From assembly GCA_036273515.1 (NCBI GenBank), contig DASUHM010000016.1:1-64000 (forward strand): 64,000 bases of DNA. The letters run 5' to 3'. Each line of letters begins with the position of its first letter. The stretch's first letter is position 1. Origin of the DNA: Gaiellales bacterium. GTDB taxonomy: Bacteria; Actinomycetota; Thermoleophilia; Gaiellales; JAICJC01. The notes below the pieces were generated by a model, which ran no database searches, was not told the origin of the DNA, and was given only the letters and a program-made list of their open reading frames with translations. The translations under genes and the position numbers were made by a program. This document shows, in pieces, positions 31,706-47,874 of the stretch.

Positions 31706-32703
31706 CCTCGCTCCTTGAGAGGGATTGTCCATTCCATCACGCACGAGCCCCACGAGAGGCCGCCGCCGAACCCGACCATCAGCACGACGTCGCCGGGCCG
31801 GATGCGCCCGGAACGGTACGCCTCGTCGAGGCAGATCGGGATGGATGCCGCCGACGTGTTGCCGTAGCGGTCGACGTTCGCCACGACCTTCTCGGCCGGT
31901 ATGCCCAACCGCCGGGCGGCGTGCTCGATGATCCGCAGGTTGGCCTGGTGGGGCACGAACACATCGACGTCGTCCACGGTCATGCCGATCGCGTCGAGCA
32001 CGCGTTCGGCCGACTCCACGCTGACGGTCGTCGCGAACTTGTAGACCTGGGGGCCGTCCATGGTCACGTACGGGCCGGCGGCGGGCGCCCGCGAGTGCCC
32101 GGCGGCGGCCACCTTCAGCAGGTCGCCGCCCTCGCCGTTCGACCCCAGCTCGAAGCCGAGCAGGCCGCTGTTCGAGCCGTTCGCGCGTAAGACCACCGCG
32201 CCGGCGCCGTCGCCGAAGAGCACGCAGGTCGAGCGGTCGTCCCAGTCGAGCAGCCGCGAGAACACCTCCGCACCGACGACAAGCGCCGTGTCGGTCAGCC
32301 CGGAGGCGACCTGGCCGTAGGCCTGGGCGAGCGCGAACACGAAGCCGGTGCAGGCGGCCGAGAGGTCGTAGCCGGGCACCCCGGCCGCGCCCAGGCGCTC
32401 GCCGATCAGCGTCGCGGTGGCCGGGAAGTAGTAGTCGGGGCTGGCCGTCGCCACGACGATCAGGCCGACGTCGGAGGCCTCCATGCCGGCCACCTCGAGC
32501 GCCCGCCGCGCCGCGGCGGTGCCGAGGTCGGCCGCCGACTCCGTGTCGGAGGCGATGCGGCGCTCGCGGATGCCGGTGCGGCTCGCGATCCACTCGTCGC
32601 TCGTCTCGATGCGGGTCGCGAGCTCGTCGTTCGTCACCACCCGCTCGGGCGCGAACGAGCCGATGCCGAGCATCTCGACGCCGCGGCGGCAGGCGGTGAT
32701 CAC
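31702..32703 (-). CDS. fabH: beta-ketoacyl-ACP synthase III
   Basis: FabH starts fatty acid synthesis by condensing a primer acyl-CoA with malonyl-ACP, so its pocket decides straight or branched chains. The 333-residue protein has the Cys-His-Asn triad in [23 protein letters not shown] and [11 protein letters not shown], and GFGGGLSWG near the end. The GTG at 32703 overlaps the fabZ stop by 4 bp; an ATG at 32673 would still keep the whole fold. Confidence 0.94.
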   Translation of the reverse strand: MITACRRGVEMLGIGSFAPERVVTNDELATRIETSDEWIASRTGIRERRIASDTESAADLGTAAARRALEVAGMEASDVGLIVVATASPDYYFPATATLIGERLGAAGVPGYDLSAACTGFVFALAQAYGQVASGLTDTALVVGAEVFSRLLDWDDRSTCVLFGDGAGAVVLRANGSNSGLLGFELGSNGEGGDLLKVAAAGHSRAPAAGPYVTMDGPQVYKFATTVSVESAERVLDAIGMTVDDVDVFVPHQANLRIIEHAARRLGIPAEKVVANVDRYGNTSAASIPICLDEAYRSGRIRPGDVVLMVGFGGGLSWGSCVMEWTIPLKERG

Positions 32704-33149
32704 GCGTCCACCTCCATCGCCGTGAGCGCGAAGGTGAGCGCCGCCCGGCAGGCCAGCTCGCCGCCGACGTGCGCGCTCGCGTCGGCCTTGCCGATCGGAC
32801 CGCGGAGGCGGGTGATCCGGCACTCGAGGTCGAGCACGTCGCCGGGCCGCACGATGCGCTTGAAGCGCACGTCGTCGATCCCCGCGAAGAGCGCCAGCTT
32901 GCCGGCGAAGCCGGGATGGGCGAGGCCGCAGACGGCGCCGAGCTGGGCCAGCGCCTCGACCTGGAGCACGCCCGGCATGATCGGGTTGCCGGGGAAGTGG
33001 CCGGCCAGATACCAGTCGTCGGGCTTCACCAGGTAGCGCCCGGCGGCGCGCACCCCCGGATCGAGCTCGGTCACCTCGTCCACGAGCAGGAACGGCTCGC
33101 GGTGGGGAATGATCGCGCGGATGCCGTCGCGATCGATCGGGGCCGTCAC
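32700..33149 (-). CDS. fabZ: 3-hydroxyacyl-ACP dehydratase
   Basis: FabZ removes water from 3-hydroxyacyl-ACP. The 149-residue hotdog protein has [13 protein letters not shown] and the catalytic His/Glu helix in [24 protein letters not shown] 33149 overlaps the stop of the sigma factor gene by 4 bp, which ties it tightly to that regulator. Confidence 0.94.
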   Translation of the reverse strand: MTAPIDRDGIRAIIPHREPFLLVDEVTELDPGVRAAGRYLVKPDDWYLAGHFPGNPIMPGVLQVEALAQLGAVCGLAHPGFAGKLALFAGIDDVRFKRIVRPGDVLDLECRITRLRGPIGKADASAHVGGELACRAALTFALTAMEVDA

Positions 33150-33772
33150 AGACCGGCCGCCGCGAGCCCGGGCGCCATGGCGTCGCGCATGCGCAGGCGG
33201 CCGCGGTGGGCGTGGCACTTCACCGTGCCGACGGGCATGTCCATCGCCTCGGCGATCTGCTCGTAGGAGAGCGAGAGCACGTCCTTCATCACGAGCACGC
33301 GGCGCTGGACTTCCGAGAGGCTCGCCATGCAGGCCCGCAGCTCGGCGCGCTGCTCGCGCTGCACCGCCACGTCCTCCGGCACCTCGGCCGCCGGCGACTC
33401 CGGCACGGCGTCGAGGGGCTGGTGGCGGCGGCGGCGCTGGCGCACGGCCAGGTCGCGGCAGGTGTTCGCCACCAGGCTGTGCAGCCAGGTCTGGAACCGG
33501 GCCTCCCCCCTGAACTGTCCGATCCGCGTGCACAGCTTGGCCAGCGCCTCCTGGGCGGCGTCCTCCGCATCCTGGGTGTCCGCGAGCAGGTAGGCGGTCA
33601 GCCGGCGAACGCCCGGCGCATGCCGCTCGACGAGCGCCTCGAGCGCGCGCTCGTCGCCGTCCTTGGCGCGTATCGCGAGCACCAGGTCGGAGAGGGATTC
33701 ATACGCCGGCCGGTCACGTACCCGATCACGGAACGTCAGACGCGCCTCGGCGCGTTTGGGTTGCGGGAACAT
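33146..33772 (-). CDS. ECF-type RNA polymerase sigma factor heading the fab operon
   Basis: This 208-residue sigma factor has region 2 ([35 protein letters not shown], then [15 protein letters not shown]) and region 4 ([41 protein letters not shown]), joined by a charged linker. No anti-sigma gene is adjacent; the next gene, overlapping by 4 bp, is fabZ. It may therefore drive or tune fatty acid synthesis, perhaps its own operon. The ATG at 33772 lies 9 nt after a TAGAAT -10 that is shared with birA on the other strand. Confidence 0.88.
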   Translation of the reverse strand: MFPQPKRAEARLTFRDRVRDRPAYESLSDLVLAIRAKDGDERALEALVERHAPGVRRLTAYLLADTQDAEDAAQEALAKLCTRIGQFRGEARFQTWLHSLVANTCRDLAVRQRRRRHQPLDAVPESPAAEVPEDVAVQREQRAELRACMASLSEVQRRVLVMKDVLSLSYEQIAEAMDMPVGTVKCHAHRGRLRMRDAMAPGLAAAGL

Positions 33773-33795
33773 GGGCGCAGTATTCTAGTGATGAC
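33773..33795. promoter_or_regulatory. symmetric divergent -10 elements of birA and the sigma-fab operon
   Basis: TATTCTA at 33781-33787 gives TATTCT rightward (33781-33786) and TAGAAT leftward (33787-33782). Each lies exactly 9 nt from its start codon (birA GTG 33796, sigma ATG 33772). Transcription of biotin ligase and of the fatty-acid operon would compete for one opened region. Confidence 0.6.
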
Positions 33796-34569
33796 GTGGA
33801 GGACTCGCTCCGGCCCGAAGCCGTCTCGCCGCTGTTTCGGGGCCGGTTTGGCCATCCCTACATCTATCGCCCCAGCTGCCCCAGCACCCAGGAGCTCGTG
33901 CGCGGGCTCGCAGAGGGGGCCGTGGCGTCGTGCGAGCAGCAGACCGCGGGCCGCGGCCGGCTGGGGCGGCAGTGGATCAGCCCGTGGGGCGCGGGCGTGC
34001 TCTTCTCGCTCGCGCTCGAGCCGCGGACGCCGGCGGAGCGGCTGCCGCCGTTCGGCCTGGTGGTCGCCGAGGCCGTGTGCGAGGCCTGCTGGCCGGAGGC
34101 GCAGGTGCGCTGGCCGAACGACGTCGTCGTGGGCGGGCAGAAGCTGGCCGGGGTGCTCGCCGAGCTGCGCGAGGGCCGGCTGGTGGTCGGCGTCGGCGTG
34201 AACGCGAACCACGCCGCCGCCGAGCTCCCACCCGGCGCCCGGGTGCGGGCGACGTCGCTGCGGATCCTGCGCGGCGCGCCGGTCGACCGGGCCCAGCTCC
34301 TGGCCGACCTCGTGGCCTCGATCGAGGCCCGCTACACGCGCTTCGAGCAGGAGGGGTTCACCGGCCTCGAGCGGGACGAGCTGCGCGGCCGCCGGGTCGA
34401 GCTGGCCGGTGGCGCAAGCGGCGAGAGCACGGGCGTCGACGAGCACGGCCGGCTCGTGGTCGCCGGCCGCGCGCACACGTCGGCCGAGGTGACCGCCGTT
34501 CTCGTGGGCGAAGACGGCGGTGACTACACTTCCCTTGACACGGAGGCCGAGTGCCAAGACGGATCCTGA
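33796..34569 (+). CDS. birA: biotin-[acetyl-CoA carboxylase] ligase
   Basis: BirA attaches biotin to the carrier domain of biotin-dependent carboxylases such as the AccA/AccD complex encoded divergently. The 257-residue protein has the ATP/biotin loop [23 protein letters not shown] and [10 protein letters not shown] motifs, and an SH3-like C-terminal domain. The N-terminal HTH of the regulatory class is absent, so it is a plain ligase. GTG 33796 is the start. It overlaps the NfeD gene by 19 bp. Confidence 0.92.
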   Translation: MEDSLRPEAVSPLFRGRFGHPYIYRPSCPSTQELVRGLAEGAVASCEQQTAGRGRLGRQWISPWGAGVLFSLALEPRTPAERLPPFGLVVAEAVCEACWPEAQVRWPNDVVVGGQKLAGVLAELREGRLVVGVGVNANHAAAELPPGARVRATSLRILRGAPVDRAQLLADLVASIEARYTRFEQEGFTGLERDELRGRRVELAGGASGESTGVDEHGRLVVAGRAHTSAEVTAVLVGEDGGDYTSLDTEAECQDGS

Positions 34570-35885
34570 TCGCGGCGGTGGCGGCCCTGGCGCTCGTCGC
34601 CGGAGCGACGACGGCCGGGCCGGCGAGGGCGGCGGGCGACCAGCCGCTGGTGCTGGCGATGCGCCTCGACACCGAGATCAACCCCGTCTCGGCGAACTTC
34701 GTCAAGGACTCGATCTCGAAGGCCGAGAGCGACCACGCCGCGGCGCTTGTGATCCTCATGGACACGCCCGGCGGCGACTCGGACTCGATGAACCAGATCA
34801 TCCATGCCGAGCTCGCATCCAAGGTGGCGGTGATCGTCTACGTCTCGCCCGAGGGCGCCCGGGCGGCGTCCGCCGGCGCCTTCATCACGATGGGCTCCGA
34901 CCTGGCCGCGATGGCCCCGACGACGCACATCGGCGCGGCCACGCCGATCGACGCGTCCGGCCAGAACCTGGGCTCCGATCTGCGCCGCAAGGTGATCCAC
35001 GACGCCGTCGCCCAGATCACCAGCCTGGCCAACTCGCACGGGCGCAACGCCCATGCGGCCCGGCTGATGGTGACGAACGCCAGCGAGTTCACGGCCTCCC
35101 AGGCCCTGCACAAGAACCTGATCGAGAACGTCGCCCGCAGCCTTCCCGTGCTGCTCGGCCAGATCGACGGGACGACCACGTACTACAAGCAGAAGCCGAT
35201 CGTTCTGCACACCGGCGACGCGCGCATCGAGACGATCGACATGCCCTGGACGCTGCGGCTGCTCGACATCCTGATCAACCCGAACCTGCTCTACCTGCTC
35301 TTCCTGGCGGGGATCATGGGCATCGCCTACGAGGTCTTCCACCCGGGCGTGATCCTGCCGGGGACGCTCGGCGCCGTCTCGCTGATCCTGGCGCTCTTCG
35401 GCTTCTCGGTCGTCTCGATCAACCTGGCCGGCGTCGTCCTCATGATCTTCGGGGTGGTGCTGCTCGGCATGGAGGCATGGGTGTCCGCGCACGGCCTGAT
35501 GGGCATCTCCGGCGTGATCGCGATCGCGGCCGGAGGCCTCATGCTCTTCCGCACGCCGGGCGAGGGCGTGAGCCCGTTCCTGGTGATCGGGATGAGCGTC
35601 GTCGCCGGCGTGCTGCTGGCCTTCGTCGCCACCAAGGTCGTCGCAGCCCGCCACTCGCCGGTCACCTCCGGCGGCGGCGCGGTCGCGCTGATCGGCCGCA
35701 CCGCCGTCGTCCGCACCCGGCTGCAGCCGCACGGGCAGGTGTACCTGCACGGCGAGCTGTGGCAGGCCGAGACGGCCGGCGACGACGTCGAAGCCGGACG
35801 CGAGGTCGTCGTCGAATCCGTCGACGGGCTTACGCTGCGGGTCACCCCGGCGCCCGCACCCACCACCGAAGGAGTCACCACGTGA
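34551..35885 (+). CDS. NfeD-family membrane serine protease (NfeD1b type)
   Basis: The 444-residue protein has a signal peptide (about residues 1-27). A ClpP/crotonase-like protease domain follows, with [11 protein letters not shown] and the catalytic Ser in [15 protein letters not shown]. Next come several helices ([21 protein letters not shown] onward, about residues 245-370) and a C-terminal OB-fold NfeD domain ([25 protein letters not shown]). Such proteases act with stomatin-like proteins at lipid-raft-like membrane patches, and the next gene, overlapping by 4 bp, is a slipin. Start GTG 34551. Confidence 0.9.
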   Translation: MPRRILIAAVAALALVAGATTAGPARAAGDQPLVLAMRLDTEINPVSANFVKDSISKAESDHAAALVILMDTPGGDSDSMNQIIHAELASKVAVIVYVSPEGARAASAGAFITMGSDLAAMAPTTHIGAATPIDASGQNLGSDLRRKVIHDAVAQITSLANSHGRNAHAARLMVTNASEFTASQALHKNLIENVARSLPVLLGQIDGTTTYYKQKPIVLHTGDARIETIDMPWTLRLLDILINPNLLYLLFLAGIMGIAYEVFHPGVILPGTLGAVSLILALFGFSVVSINLAGVVLMIFGVVLLGMEAWVSAHGLMGISGVIAIAAGGLMLFRTPGEGVSPFLVIGMSVVAGVLLAFVATKVVAARHSPVTSGGGAVALIGRTAVVRTRLQPHGQVYLHGELWQAETAGDDVEAGREVVVESVDGLTLRVTPAPAPTTEGVTT

Positions 35886-36661
35886 TCCTGCTCACCTCGC
35901 TCGCCCCGATCATCGTCGTGGCGGTGCTCGCCGCCTTCGCCATCGGGCTCCTGGCGAGCTCGGTGCGGGTGCTGCGCGAGTACCAGCGCGGCGTCGTCTT
36001 CCGCCTCGGCCGGCTGCTCGGCGCGCCCAAGGGCCCGGGCCTCTTCCTGCTCATCCCGATCATCGACCGGATGGTGCAGGTCGAGCTGCGGACGATCACG
36101 CTCGTCGTGCCGCCGCAGGAGGTCATCACGCGCGACAACGTGCCGGTGCGCGTGAACGCCGTCGCCTACTTCCGCGTCGTCGATCCGACCGCGGCGATCG
36201 TCGAGGTGGCCGACTTCGGCCTCGCGACGTCGCAGATCTCGCAGACGACCCTGCGCAGCGTGCTCGGCCAGCACACGCTGGACGAGCTCCTGTCCGAGCG
36301 GGACAAGATCAACCAGATCCTGCAGCAGATCATCGACGAGCAGACCGCGCCGTGGGGCATCAAGGTGAGCGTGGTCGAGGTGAAGGACGTCGAGATCCCG
36401 ACCGGCATGCAGCGGGCGATGGCGCGCCAGGCCGAGGCCGAGCGCGAGCGGCGGGCGAAGGTGATCGCCGCCGAGGGCGAGTTCCAGGCCTCATCCAAGC
36501 TGGCCGACGCCGCCGCCGTGATCGCCGAGCACCCGATCGCGCTGCAGCTGCGCTACCTGCAGACGCTGCTCGAGATCTCGGGCACCAACAACACGTCCAC
36601 GATCCTGCCCGTGCCGCTCGACCTGCTGCGCGCGCTGCGGCCCGGAGGGGACGCCGAATAG
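35882..36661 (+). CDS. slipin, SPFH/stomatin-family membrane protein
   Basis: This 259-residue protein has one N-terminal membrane helix (residues 5-27) and a band-7/SPFH domain: [50 protein letters not shown], and the coiled-coil part [20 protein letters not shown]. It oligomerises at the membrane and is the usual partner and substrate of the NfeD protease encoded just upstream. GTG 35882 overlaps that gene's stop. Confidence 0.93.
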   Translation: MILLTSLAPIIVVAVLAAFAIGLLASSVRVLREYQRGVVFRLGRLLGAPKGPGLFLLIPIIDRMVQVELRTITLVVPPQEVITRDNVPVRVNAVAYFRVVDPTAAIVEVADFGLATSQISQTTLRSVLGQHTLDELLSERDKINQILQQIIDEQTAPWGIKVSVVEVKDVEIPTGMQRAMARQAEAERERRAKVIAAEGEFQASSKLADAAAVIAEHPIALQLRYLQTLLEISGTNNTSTILPVPLDLLRALRPGGDAE

Positions 36662-37550
36662 CGCTCGACCTGCGCCGCAGCCCCCTCACGGGGGTGCCGG
36701 TGGTCGTCGCTCCGGGCAGGTCGTCCCGGCCGGGGGCGCTCGGCCGCACGACCCGCATCGCCGATGCGGCCACCTGCCCGTTCTGCGAGGGCCACGAGAC
36801 GATGACCCCGCCCGAGGTGCTCGCACTCGGCCGCGCGTCGGCGCAGGCCGACACGCCCGGATGGACGGTGCGCGTCGTCCCGAACAAGTTCCCGGCCATC
36901 CCCGGCCAGGAGGTCGTGATCCACGGCCCCGACCACGTGACGGCGTTCGCCGACCTGCCCGACCACGTCGTCCGCGAGGCGCTCGCCGCCTGGAAGCTGC
37001 GCCGGGCGCATCACCGCGCGGCCGGCGCCGCCTACCTGCTGGCGGCGATCAACGAGGGCCCGGCGGCCGGCGCCTCCCTCGACCACTCCCACTCCCAGCT
37101 CGTGCCGTTCGACCATGTCCCCCCGGCGGTTGCCGACGAGCTGCCGGCGTTCGCCGGCGCGTGCGCCCTGTGCACCGCGCTGCGTGCCGAGGACGACCGC
37201 ACCATCCGCCGCGCCGACGGGCTGCGCACGTTCGCGCCGCGCTGGAGCCGGTTCGCCTACGAGCTCTGGATCGCGCCCGACGTCCACGCCGGCGAGCCGG
37301 CCGAACCGGCGGCCCTGGCCGACGCGCTCCTCCACGCCGCCCGCGGCCTGCGCGCCGTCCTCGGCGAGGGGCTGGCGTGGAACGCCGTCCTGCACGCGCA
37401 GCCCCTGCGCGGCGACGACCCGTTCCACTGGCACGTCGAGATCTGGCCGCGGCTGGCCGTGGCGGCGTCGGTCGAGCTCGGCGCCGGGATCTGGGTCAAC
37501 ATCGTCGACCCCGACGTCGCCGCCCGCGAGCTGCGAACCGCCGGCCAGGG

Positions 37551-40106
<2,556 letters not shown>

Positions 40107-40123
40107 CGATCGGGCCTCTCACC

Positions 40124-44111
<3,988 letters not shown>

Positions 44112-44114
44112 CGC

Positions 44115-45218
44115 TCAGGTGGAGAGCCTGATCGGCATGATCAGGTAGGAGAAGCTGCCGTCCTCGCCCTGCACCAGGCCGGGCCGCAGAGGGCTGATGA
44201 GCTTCAGCCGCACCGTGTCGCCCTCGACGCTCTCGATCCCGTCGCGCAGGAACTCGGCGTTGAAGCCGATCTCGAGCGGCTCGCCGTGGAAGTCGACCGG
44301 GATCGACTCGTGCGCCTCGCCGACGTCCTGCGTCTGCGCGCTGATCGTCAGCTTGCCCGGCTCGAAGGCGAGCCGCAGCGGCAGCGTCCGCTGCGCCATG
44401 AGCGCGGTGCGGCGGACGACGTCGAGCAGCTCGGAGCGGGCGGCGGGAATCTCGTGCTCGAACGCCTGAGGCAGGAGCTGGCGGTAGTTGGGGAACTGAC
44501 CGTCGATGCGGCGGGCCGAGAGCCACACGCCCTCGACGCCGAAGAGGATCTGGTTCTCGCCGATCGACACGTGGATGCTGTCCGCGTCGACCGCGGCGGC
44601 AATCCGGCCGAGCTCGACGAGCGCGCGGGCCGGGACGATCGCCTGGGCATCGCCGCCAGAGCCCGGGACGACGGCCTCCTTCACGCTCAGCCGGTAGCTG
44701 TCGGTCGCGGCCATGGTGACCCGGCCGTCGCCGAACTCGACCAGGATGCCGGTCAGCACGGGGCGGGACTCGTCGCGCGAGGCCGCCCGCGCGACGTAGT
44801 TGATCGTCGAGACGAACGAGTCGCGCTCGAGCGTGAACGACGGGCCGGAGGCCTCGGGCAGGTGCGGGAAGTCCTCGGCGCCCTGGGCGTGCAGCGAGTA
44901 CTCGCTCGAGCCGCAGGCGATACGCACGGCACCCGTGCCCGGCGTCTGCTCGATCGTCACCTCGGACTGCGGCAGCGCGCGGACGATCTCGAGCAGGAGC
45001 CGGCCGGGGAGCACCGTCGATCCCGGCTCGTGCACCTGCGCCGGCACCGTGACGCGCACGGAGAGCTCCATGTCGGTGGCGGCCAGCTCCACCGGGCCCT
45101 GCGCCTCGGCGCGCACGAGCACGCCGGAGAGGATCTGGACGGTGGAGCGCTGGGACACGCCCCGGGCCGCGATCTGCAGCCGGCCGAGCAGGTCATCCTG
45201 GGAACAGACGATTTTCAT
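44115..45218 (-). CDS. dnaN: DNA polymerase III sliding clamp (beta subunit)
   Basis: The clamp tethers DNA polymerase to DNA as a dimeric ring. The 367-residue protein shows three similar domains, beginning MKIVCSQDDLLGRLQIAARGVSQRSTVQILSGVLV and ending with FSYLIMPIRL, which is the peptide-pocket tail. Length is standard. ATG 45218 starts it; a GGGAGG about 14 nt upstream is a possible ribosome binding site. Confidence 0.97.
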   Translation of the reverse strand: MKIVCSQDDLLGRLQIAARGVSQRSTVQILSGVLVRAEAQGPVELAATDMELSVRVTVPAQVHEPGSTVLPGRLLLEIVRALPQSEVTIEQTPGTGAVRIACGSSEYSLHAQGAEDFPHLPEASGPSFTLERDSFVSTINYVARAASRDESRPVLTGILVEFGDGRVTMAATDSYRLSVKEAVVPGSGGDAQAIVPARALVELGRIAAAVDADSIHVSIGENQILFGVEGVWLSARRIDGQFPNYRQLLPQAFEHEIPAARSELLDVVRRTALMAQRTLPLRLAFEPGKLTISAQTQDVGEAHESIPVDFHGEPLEIGFNAEFLRDGIESVEGDTVRLKLISPLRPGLVQGEDGSFSYLIMPIRLST

Positions 45219-45481
45219 GCGCGGACAGTGACCTCCCGCTTCAACGGGTTCTTCGAGAATTCAATTCAGAGGTTATAGGAGTAGGGGCTGGGGACGGTGG
45301 GGAAAAGGCCGGGGCGCGAGTCGGGGAGCGGCATCCCAGTGTGGACGAGGCTGCGGACGGCATGGGTCTCGTTCTCCCCCGGTCCCCCAGGCCGGGCCGG
45401 CGGAGCGCCCCTTCGCGAGGTGAGCCTGGGGGTCCACGCCCAGGACCGCACAGGCTGTCCACACAGAAGCGCGCGCGGTTT
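45219..45481. other. candidate origin half between dnaN and dnaA
   Basis: This 263-bp gap holds the most AT-rich stretch of the area, at 45254-45281, including GAATTCAATTCAGAGGTTATA. It also contains two sequences one mismatch from the actinobacterial DnaA box TTGTCCACA: TGTGGACGA at 45340-45348 (reverse) and CTGTCCACA at 45455-45463. A weaker GGGTCCACG lies at 45430-45438. In Streptomyces and Mycobacterium oriC lies in this same gap. Confidence 0.55.
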
Positions 45482-46837
45482 TCACCGGCCGCGCTTGATC
45501 CGGGCGGTGAGCTCCTGCACGACGTTGAACACGTCGCGGTCCTCCCGGATCAGGTCGCCGATGCGGCGCACGCCGTGCATCACCGTCGAGTGATCGCGGC
45601 CGCCGAACTTGGCCCCGATCTTGGGGAGCGACTGGTCGGTCAGCTCGCGGCACAGGTACATGGCGATGTGGCGCGGGTAGGCGATCGATTGGGGCCGCTT
45701 GTCGCCGCGTAGGTCGGCCTGGCTCACGCCGAACCACTCGCAGACGGCCGCCTGCACCTGCTCCACCGTGATGGCGCGGGTGCTGCCGCCGGGGAAGAGA
45801 TCCTTCAGCACCTCGTCGGCGACGCTCACGGTGATCGGGCGGCCCGTCAGCGACGCGTATGCGATGACGCGCGTGAGCGCGCCCTCGAGCTCGCGAATGT
45901 TCGACGTCACCCGGTCGGCGATGAACGTGAGCACGTCCTTGTCGGCGACGTCCAGGCGATCGGTCGCGACCTTCTTGCGCAGGATGGCGATCCGCGTCTC
46001 GAGGTCGGGCGGCTGGATGTCGGTGATGAGCCCCCATTCGAAGCGCGATTTCAGCCGCGCCTCGAGCGTTGCGAGCTCGCGTGGCTGCCGGTCGGAGGAG
46101 ATGATGATCTGCTTGCCGGCCTCGTACAGGCTGTTGAAGGTGTGGAAAAACTCCTCCTGAAGCGTGTCCTTGCCTTCAATGAACTGGATGTCGTCGACTA
46201 GGAGAACATCGTACGTCCTATACCGAATTTTGAATCCGGCAGTGTTTTTGTCCCGCAAAGCGTCGACAAACTCGTTCAGAACGGTCTCCGTCGTCACATA
46301 CCGGACGCTGAGGTCGCGATGTTGCTGCGCCACGTACTGGCCGACGGCCTGCAGGAGATGCGTTTTCCCCAGCCCGGTCGACCCGTAGATGAAGAGCGGG
46401 TTGTAGGCCTGTGCGGGGGATTCGGCCACCGCAAGCGCCGCGGCGTGGGCGAAGCGGTTGCTCGGGCCGATGACGAAGAGGTCGAACGTGTAGCGCGGGT
46501 TCAGCCCGCGGACGCTCGTGACGGGCCCTTCCTCGGTGCCGGTGTCCTCGGCCGCTGCGTCGGCCTTCGCGGCCGCCACGGCCTCGGACACGGCGACGCG
46601 CAGCTCGAGCGTCAGGTCGTGCTCGGCCGCGGCGGCGTTCAGGAGGCTGCCGAAGTGGCCCTCGATCCAGGTCTTCGTGAACTCGTTCGGGACGGCCACG
46701 ACGAGCGTGTCGGCGTCCTGCTCCACCGGGGTGGCCGCGCCGAACCAGTTTGCGAAGGTGCTGGCGTTGAGGGATTCGCGCAGGCGCTGAGAGATCGTGT
46801 CCCAGGTCTGGGACGCGGCGGCCGGCTCCGAGGTCAT
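45482..46837 (-). CDS. dnaA: chromosomal replication initiator DnaA
   Basis: DnaA binds the origin and opens it. The 451-residue protein has domain I (residues 1-80), a short acidic linker, and the AAA+ domain with [14 protein letters not shown] and [13 protein letters not shown]. Its C-terminal domain IV binds the DnaA box, with [19 protein letters not shown] 46837 lies 9 nt after a TAGACT -10 (46852-46847), so the mRNA is probably near leaderless. Both flanking gaps carry DnaA-box-like sites. Confidence 0.98.
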   Translation of the reverse strand: MTSEPAAASQTWDTISQRLRESLNASTFANWFGAATPVEQDADTLVVAVPNEFTKTWIEGHFGSLLNAAAAEHDLTLELRVAVSEAVAAAKADAAAEDTGTEEGPVTSVRGLNPRYTFDLFVIGPSNRFAHAAALAVAESPAQAYNPLFIYGSTGLGKTHLLQAVGQYVAQQHRDLSVRYVTTETVLNEFVDALRDKNTAGFKIRYRTYDVLLVDDIQFIEGKDTLQEEFFHTFNSLYEAGKQIIISSDRQPRELATLEARLKSRFEWGLITDIQPPDLETRIAILRKKVATDRLDVADKDVLTFIADRVTSNIRELEGALTRVIAYASLTGRPITVSVADEVLKDLFPGGSTRAITVEQVQAAVCEWFGVSQADLRGDKRPQSIAYPRHIAMYLCRELTDQSLPKIGAKFGGRDHSTVMHGVRRIGDLIREDRDVFNVVQELTARIKRGR

Positions 46838-47124
46838 AGAGCGGCGAGTCTACGCCGTGGCCGTGCGGGCGGCAAGGCGGTACGGCGGTCTGCGAAATCC
46901 CGGAAACCCCGCATTTTGCAGGGATTTCGAGGATGCCCACAGAACGCTCCACAGCTGTGGACAGATCCCTGGAAGCTCGCTCGCGGGTCCGGAAACCGCC
47001 CGTTTGCGCGTGGTTTGCCATTCGCGGCGGTCACGGCCAGTCGACACGCTTTCCACAGCGTCACTTTCGCTGTCTGAGAGGTTGGAGGCCGATCCGGGGC
47101 GCTGCCCTATACTCTCGGGCACCC
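46838..47124. other. candidate oriC between dnaA and rpmH with clustered DnaA boxes
   Basis: The 287-bp gap holds at least four DnaA-box-like sites: ATGCCCACA (46933-46941), CGCTCCACA (46945-46953), TGTGGACAG (46956-46964, reverse of CTGTCCACA) and CTTTCCACA (47049-47057). The second and third face each other in a 14-bp palindrome, TCCACAGCTGTGGA (46948-46961). The gap also carries the divergent dnaA and rpmH promoters. It is not AT-rich overall. Confidence 0.6.
47108..47113 (+). promoter_or_regulatory. -10 element of the rpmH operon
   Basis: TATACT lies 11 nt before the rpmH ATG. A TTGGAG at 47082-47087 is too far (20 bp) for a normal -35, so the upstream element is unclear. Confidence 0.5.
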
Positions 47125-47259
47125 ATGAAGCGCACCTATCAGCCGAACACCCGCAAGCGCGCGAAGACGCACGGTTTCCGGAAGCGCATGAGCACCCGCG
47201 CCGGGCGGGCCGTGCTCAAGCGGCGGCGGGCACGCGGCCGGAAGCGCCTGTCCGCATAG
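47125..47259 (+). CDS. rpmH: 50S ribosomal protein L34
   Basis: This 44-residue basic protein, starting [18 protein letters not shown], is unmistakably L34, a late-assembling part of the large ribosomal subunit. It begins the conserved rpmH-rnpA-yidD-yidC run next to the origin. Confidence 0.98.
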   Translation: MKRTYQPNTRKRAKTHGFRKRMSTRAGRAVLKRRRARGRKRLSA

Positions 47260-47266
47260 ACAGCCA

Positions 47267-47641
47267 GTGACCTCCGATGCCCCGTTCCCGCCGAACCGGC
47301 GTGGCCGCCTGTCCCGCGCGGGAGAGTTCGACGCGGTCGCCCAGCTGGGACGCGCCGTCGGCGGCCGCTACCTGACGCTCCGCTACCGCGCCCGTGACGA
47401 CGGCGGCGAGGCCCGTGTCGGCTACGCCGTGCCCCGCCGGGTCGGTGGCGCGGTCGACCGCAACGGCGTGAAGCGCCGGCTGCGCGAGGCGATCGCCCGC
47501 GAGGAAGGCCTCCTGCACGACGCCACCGACTACGTGCTGATCGCCCGTCCGGGGATCGCTGCGACCGTCGAGGCGCAGGGGTTCGACTGGCTGTGCGACC
47601 AGGTGGCCGACCTGCTCCGGTCTGCCGAGGTCGCGCGGTGA
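47267..47641 (+). CDS. rnpA: ribonuclease P protein component
   Basis: RnpA helps the RNase P RNA cut tRNA 5' leaders. The 124-residue basic protein has [42 protein letters not shown] (the RNR-type motif) and [11 protein letters not shown] 47267 starts 7 bp after rpmH. Confidence 0.95.
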   Translation: MTSDAPFPPNRRGRLSRAGEFDAVAQLGRAVGGRYLTLRYRARDDGGEARVGYAVPRRVGGAVDRNGVKRRLREAIAREEGLLHDATDYVLIARPGIAATVEAQGFDWLCDQVADLLRSAEVAR

Positions 47642-47874
47642 TCTCCCGCGCCCTGATCCTCGTCCTTCGGGTCGTGCGGCTCGCGCTCATGCCCTTCGTC
47701 TCGATGACGTCGATCACGCCGCGCGTGTGCAAGTACGAGCCGACCTGCTCGCACTACGCCGAGCAGGCGATCCGCGCCCACGGCCCCGTGAAGGGCCTCG
47801 GCCTGGCGGTCTGGCGGGTGCTGCGCTGCAATCCGTGGTCGCGGGGCGGCTTCGATCCGGTGGTGCGGCGGTGA
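47638..47874 (+). CDS. yidD: membrane protein insertion efficiency factor YidD
   Basis: The 78-residue protein has the family block [17 protein letters not shown] and [14 protein letters not shown], and an amphipathic N-terminus. It helps YidC insert membrane proteins. GTG 47638 overlaps rnpA, and its stop overlaps the yidC start, each by 4 bp. Confidence 0.95.
   Translation: MISRALILVLRVVRLALMPFVSMTSITPRVCKYEPTCSHYAEQAIRAHGPVKGLGLAVWRVLRCNPWSRGGFDPVVRR

Noticed and set aside
36352-36657. GalT-family gene starting far upstream inside the slipin gene
   Set aside because: The upstream part is an out-of-frame shadow of the slipin coding sequence.
45241-45462. Small frames in the dnaN-dnaA gap
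   Set aside because: They have no ribosome binding sites or recognisable products and lie over DnaA-box-like sites.
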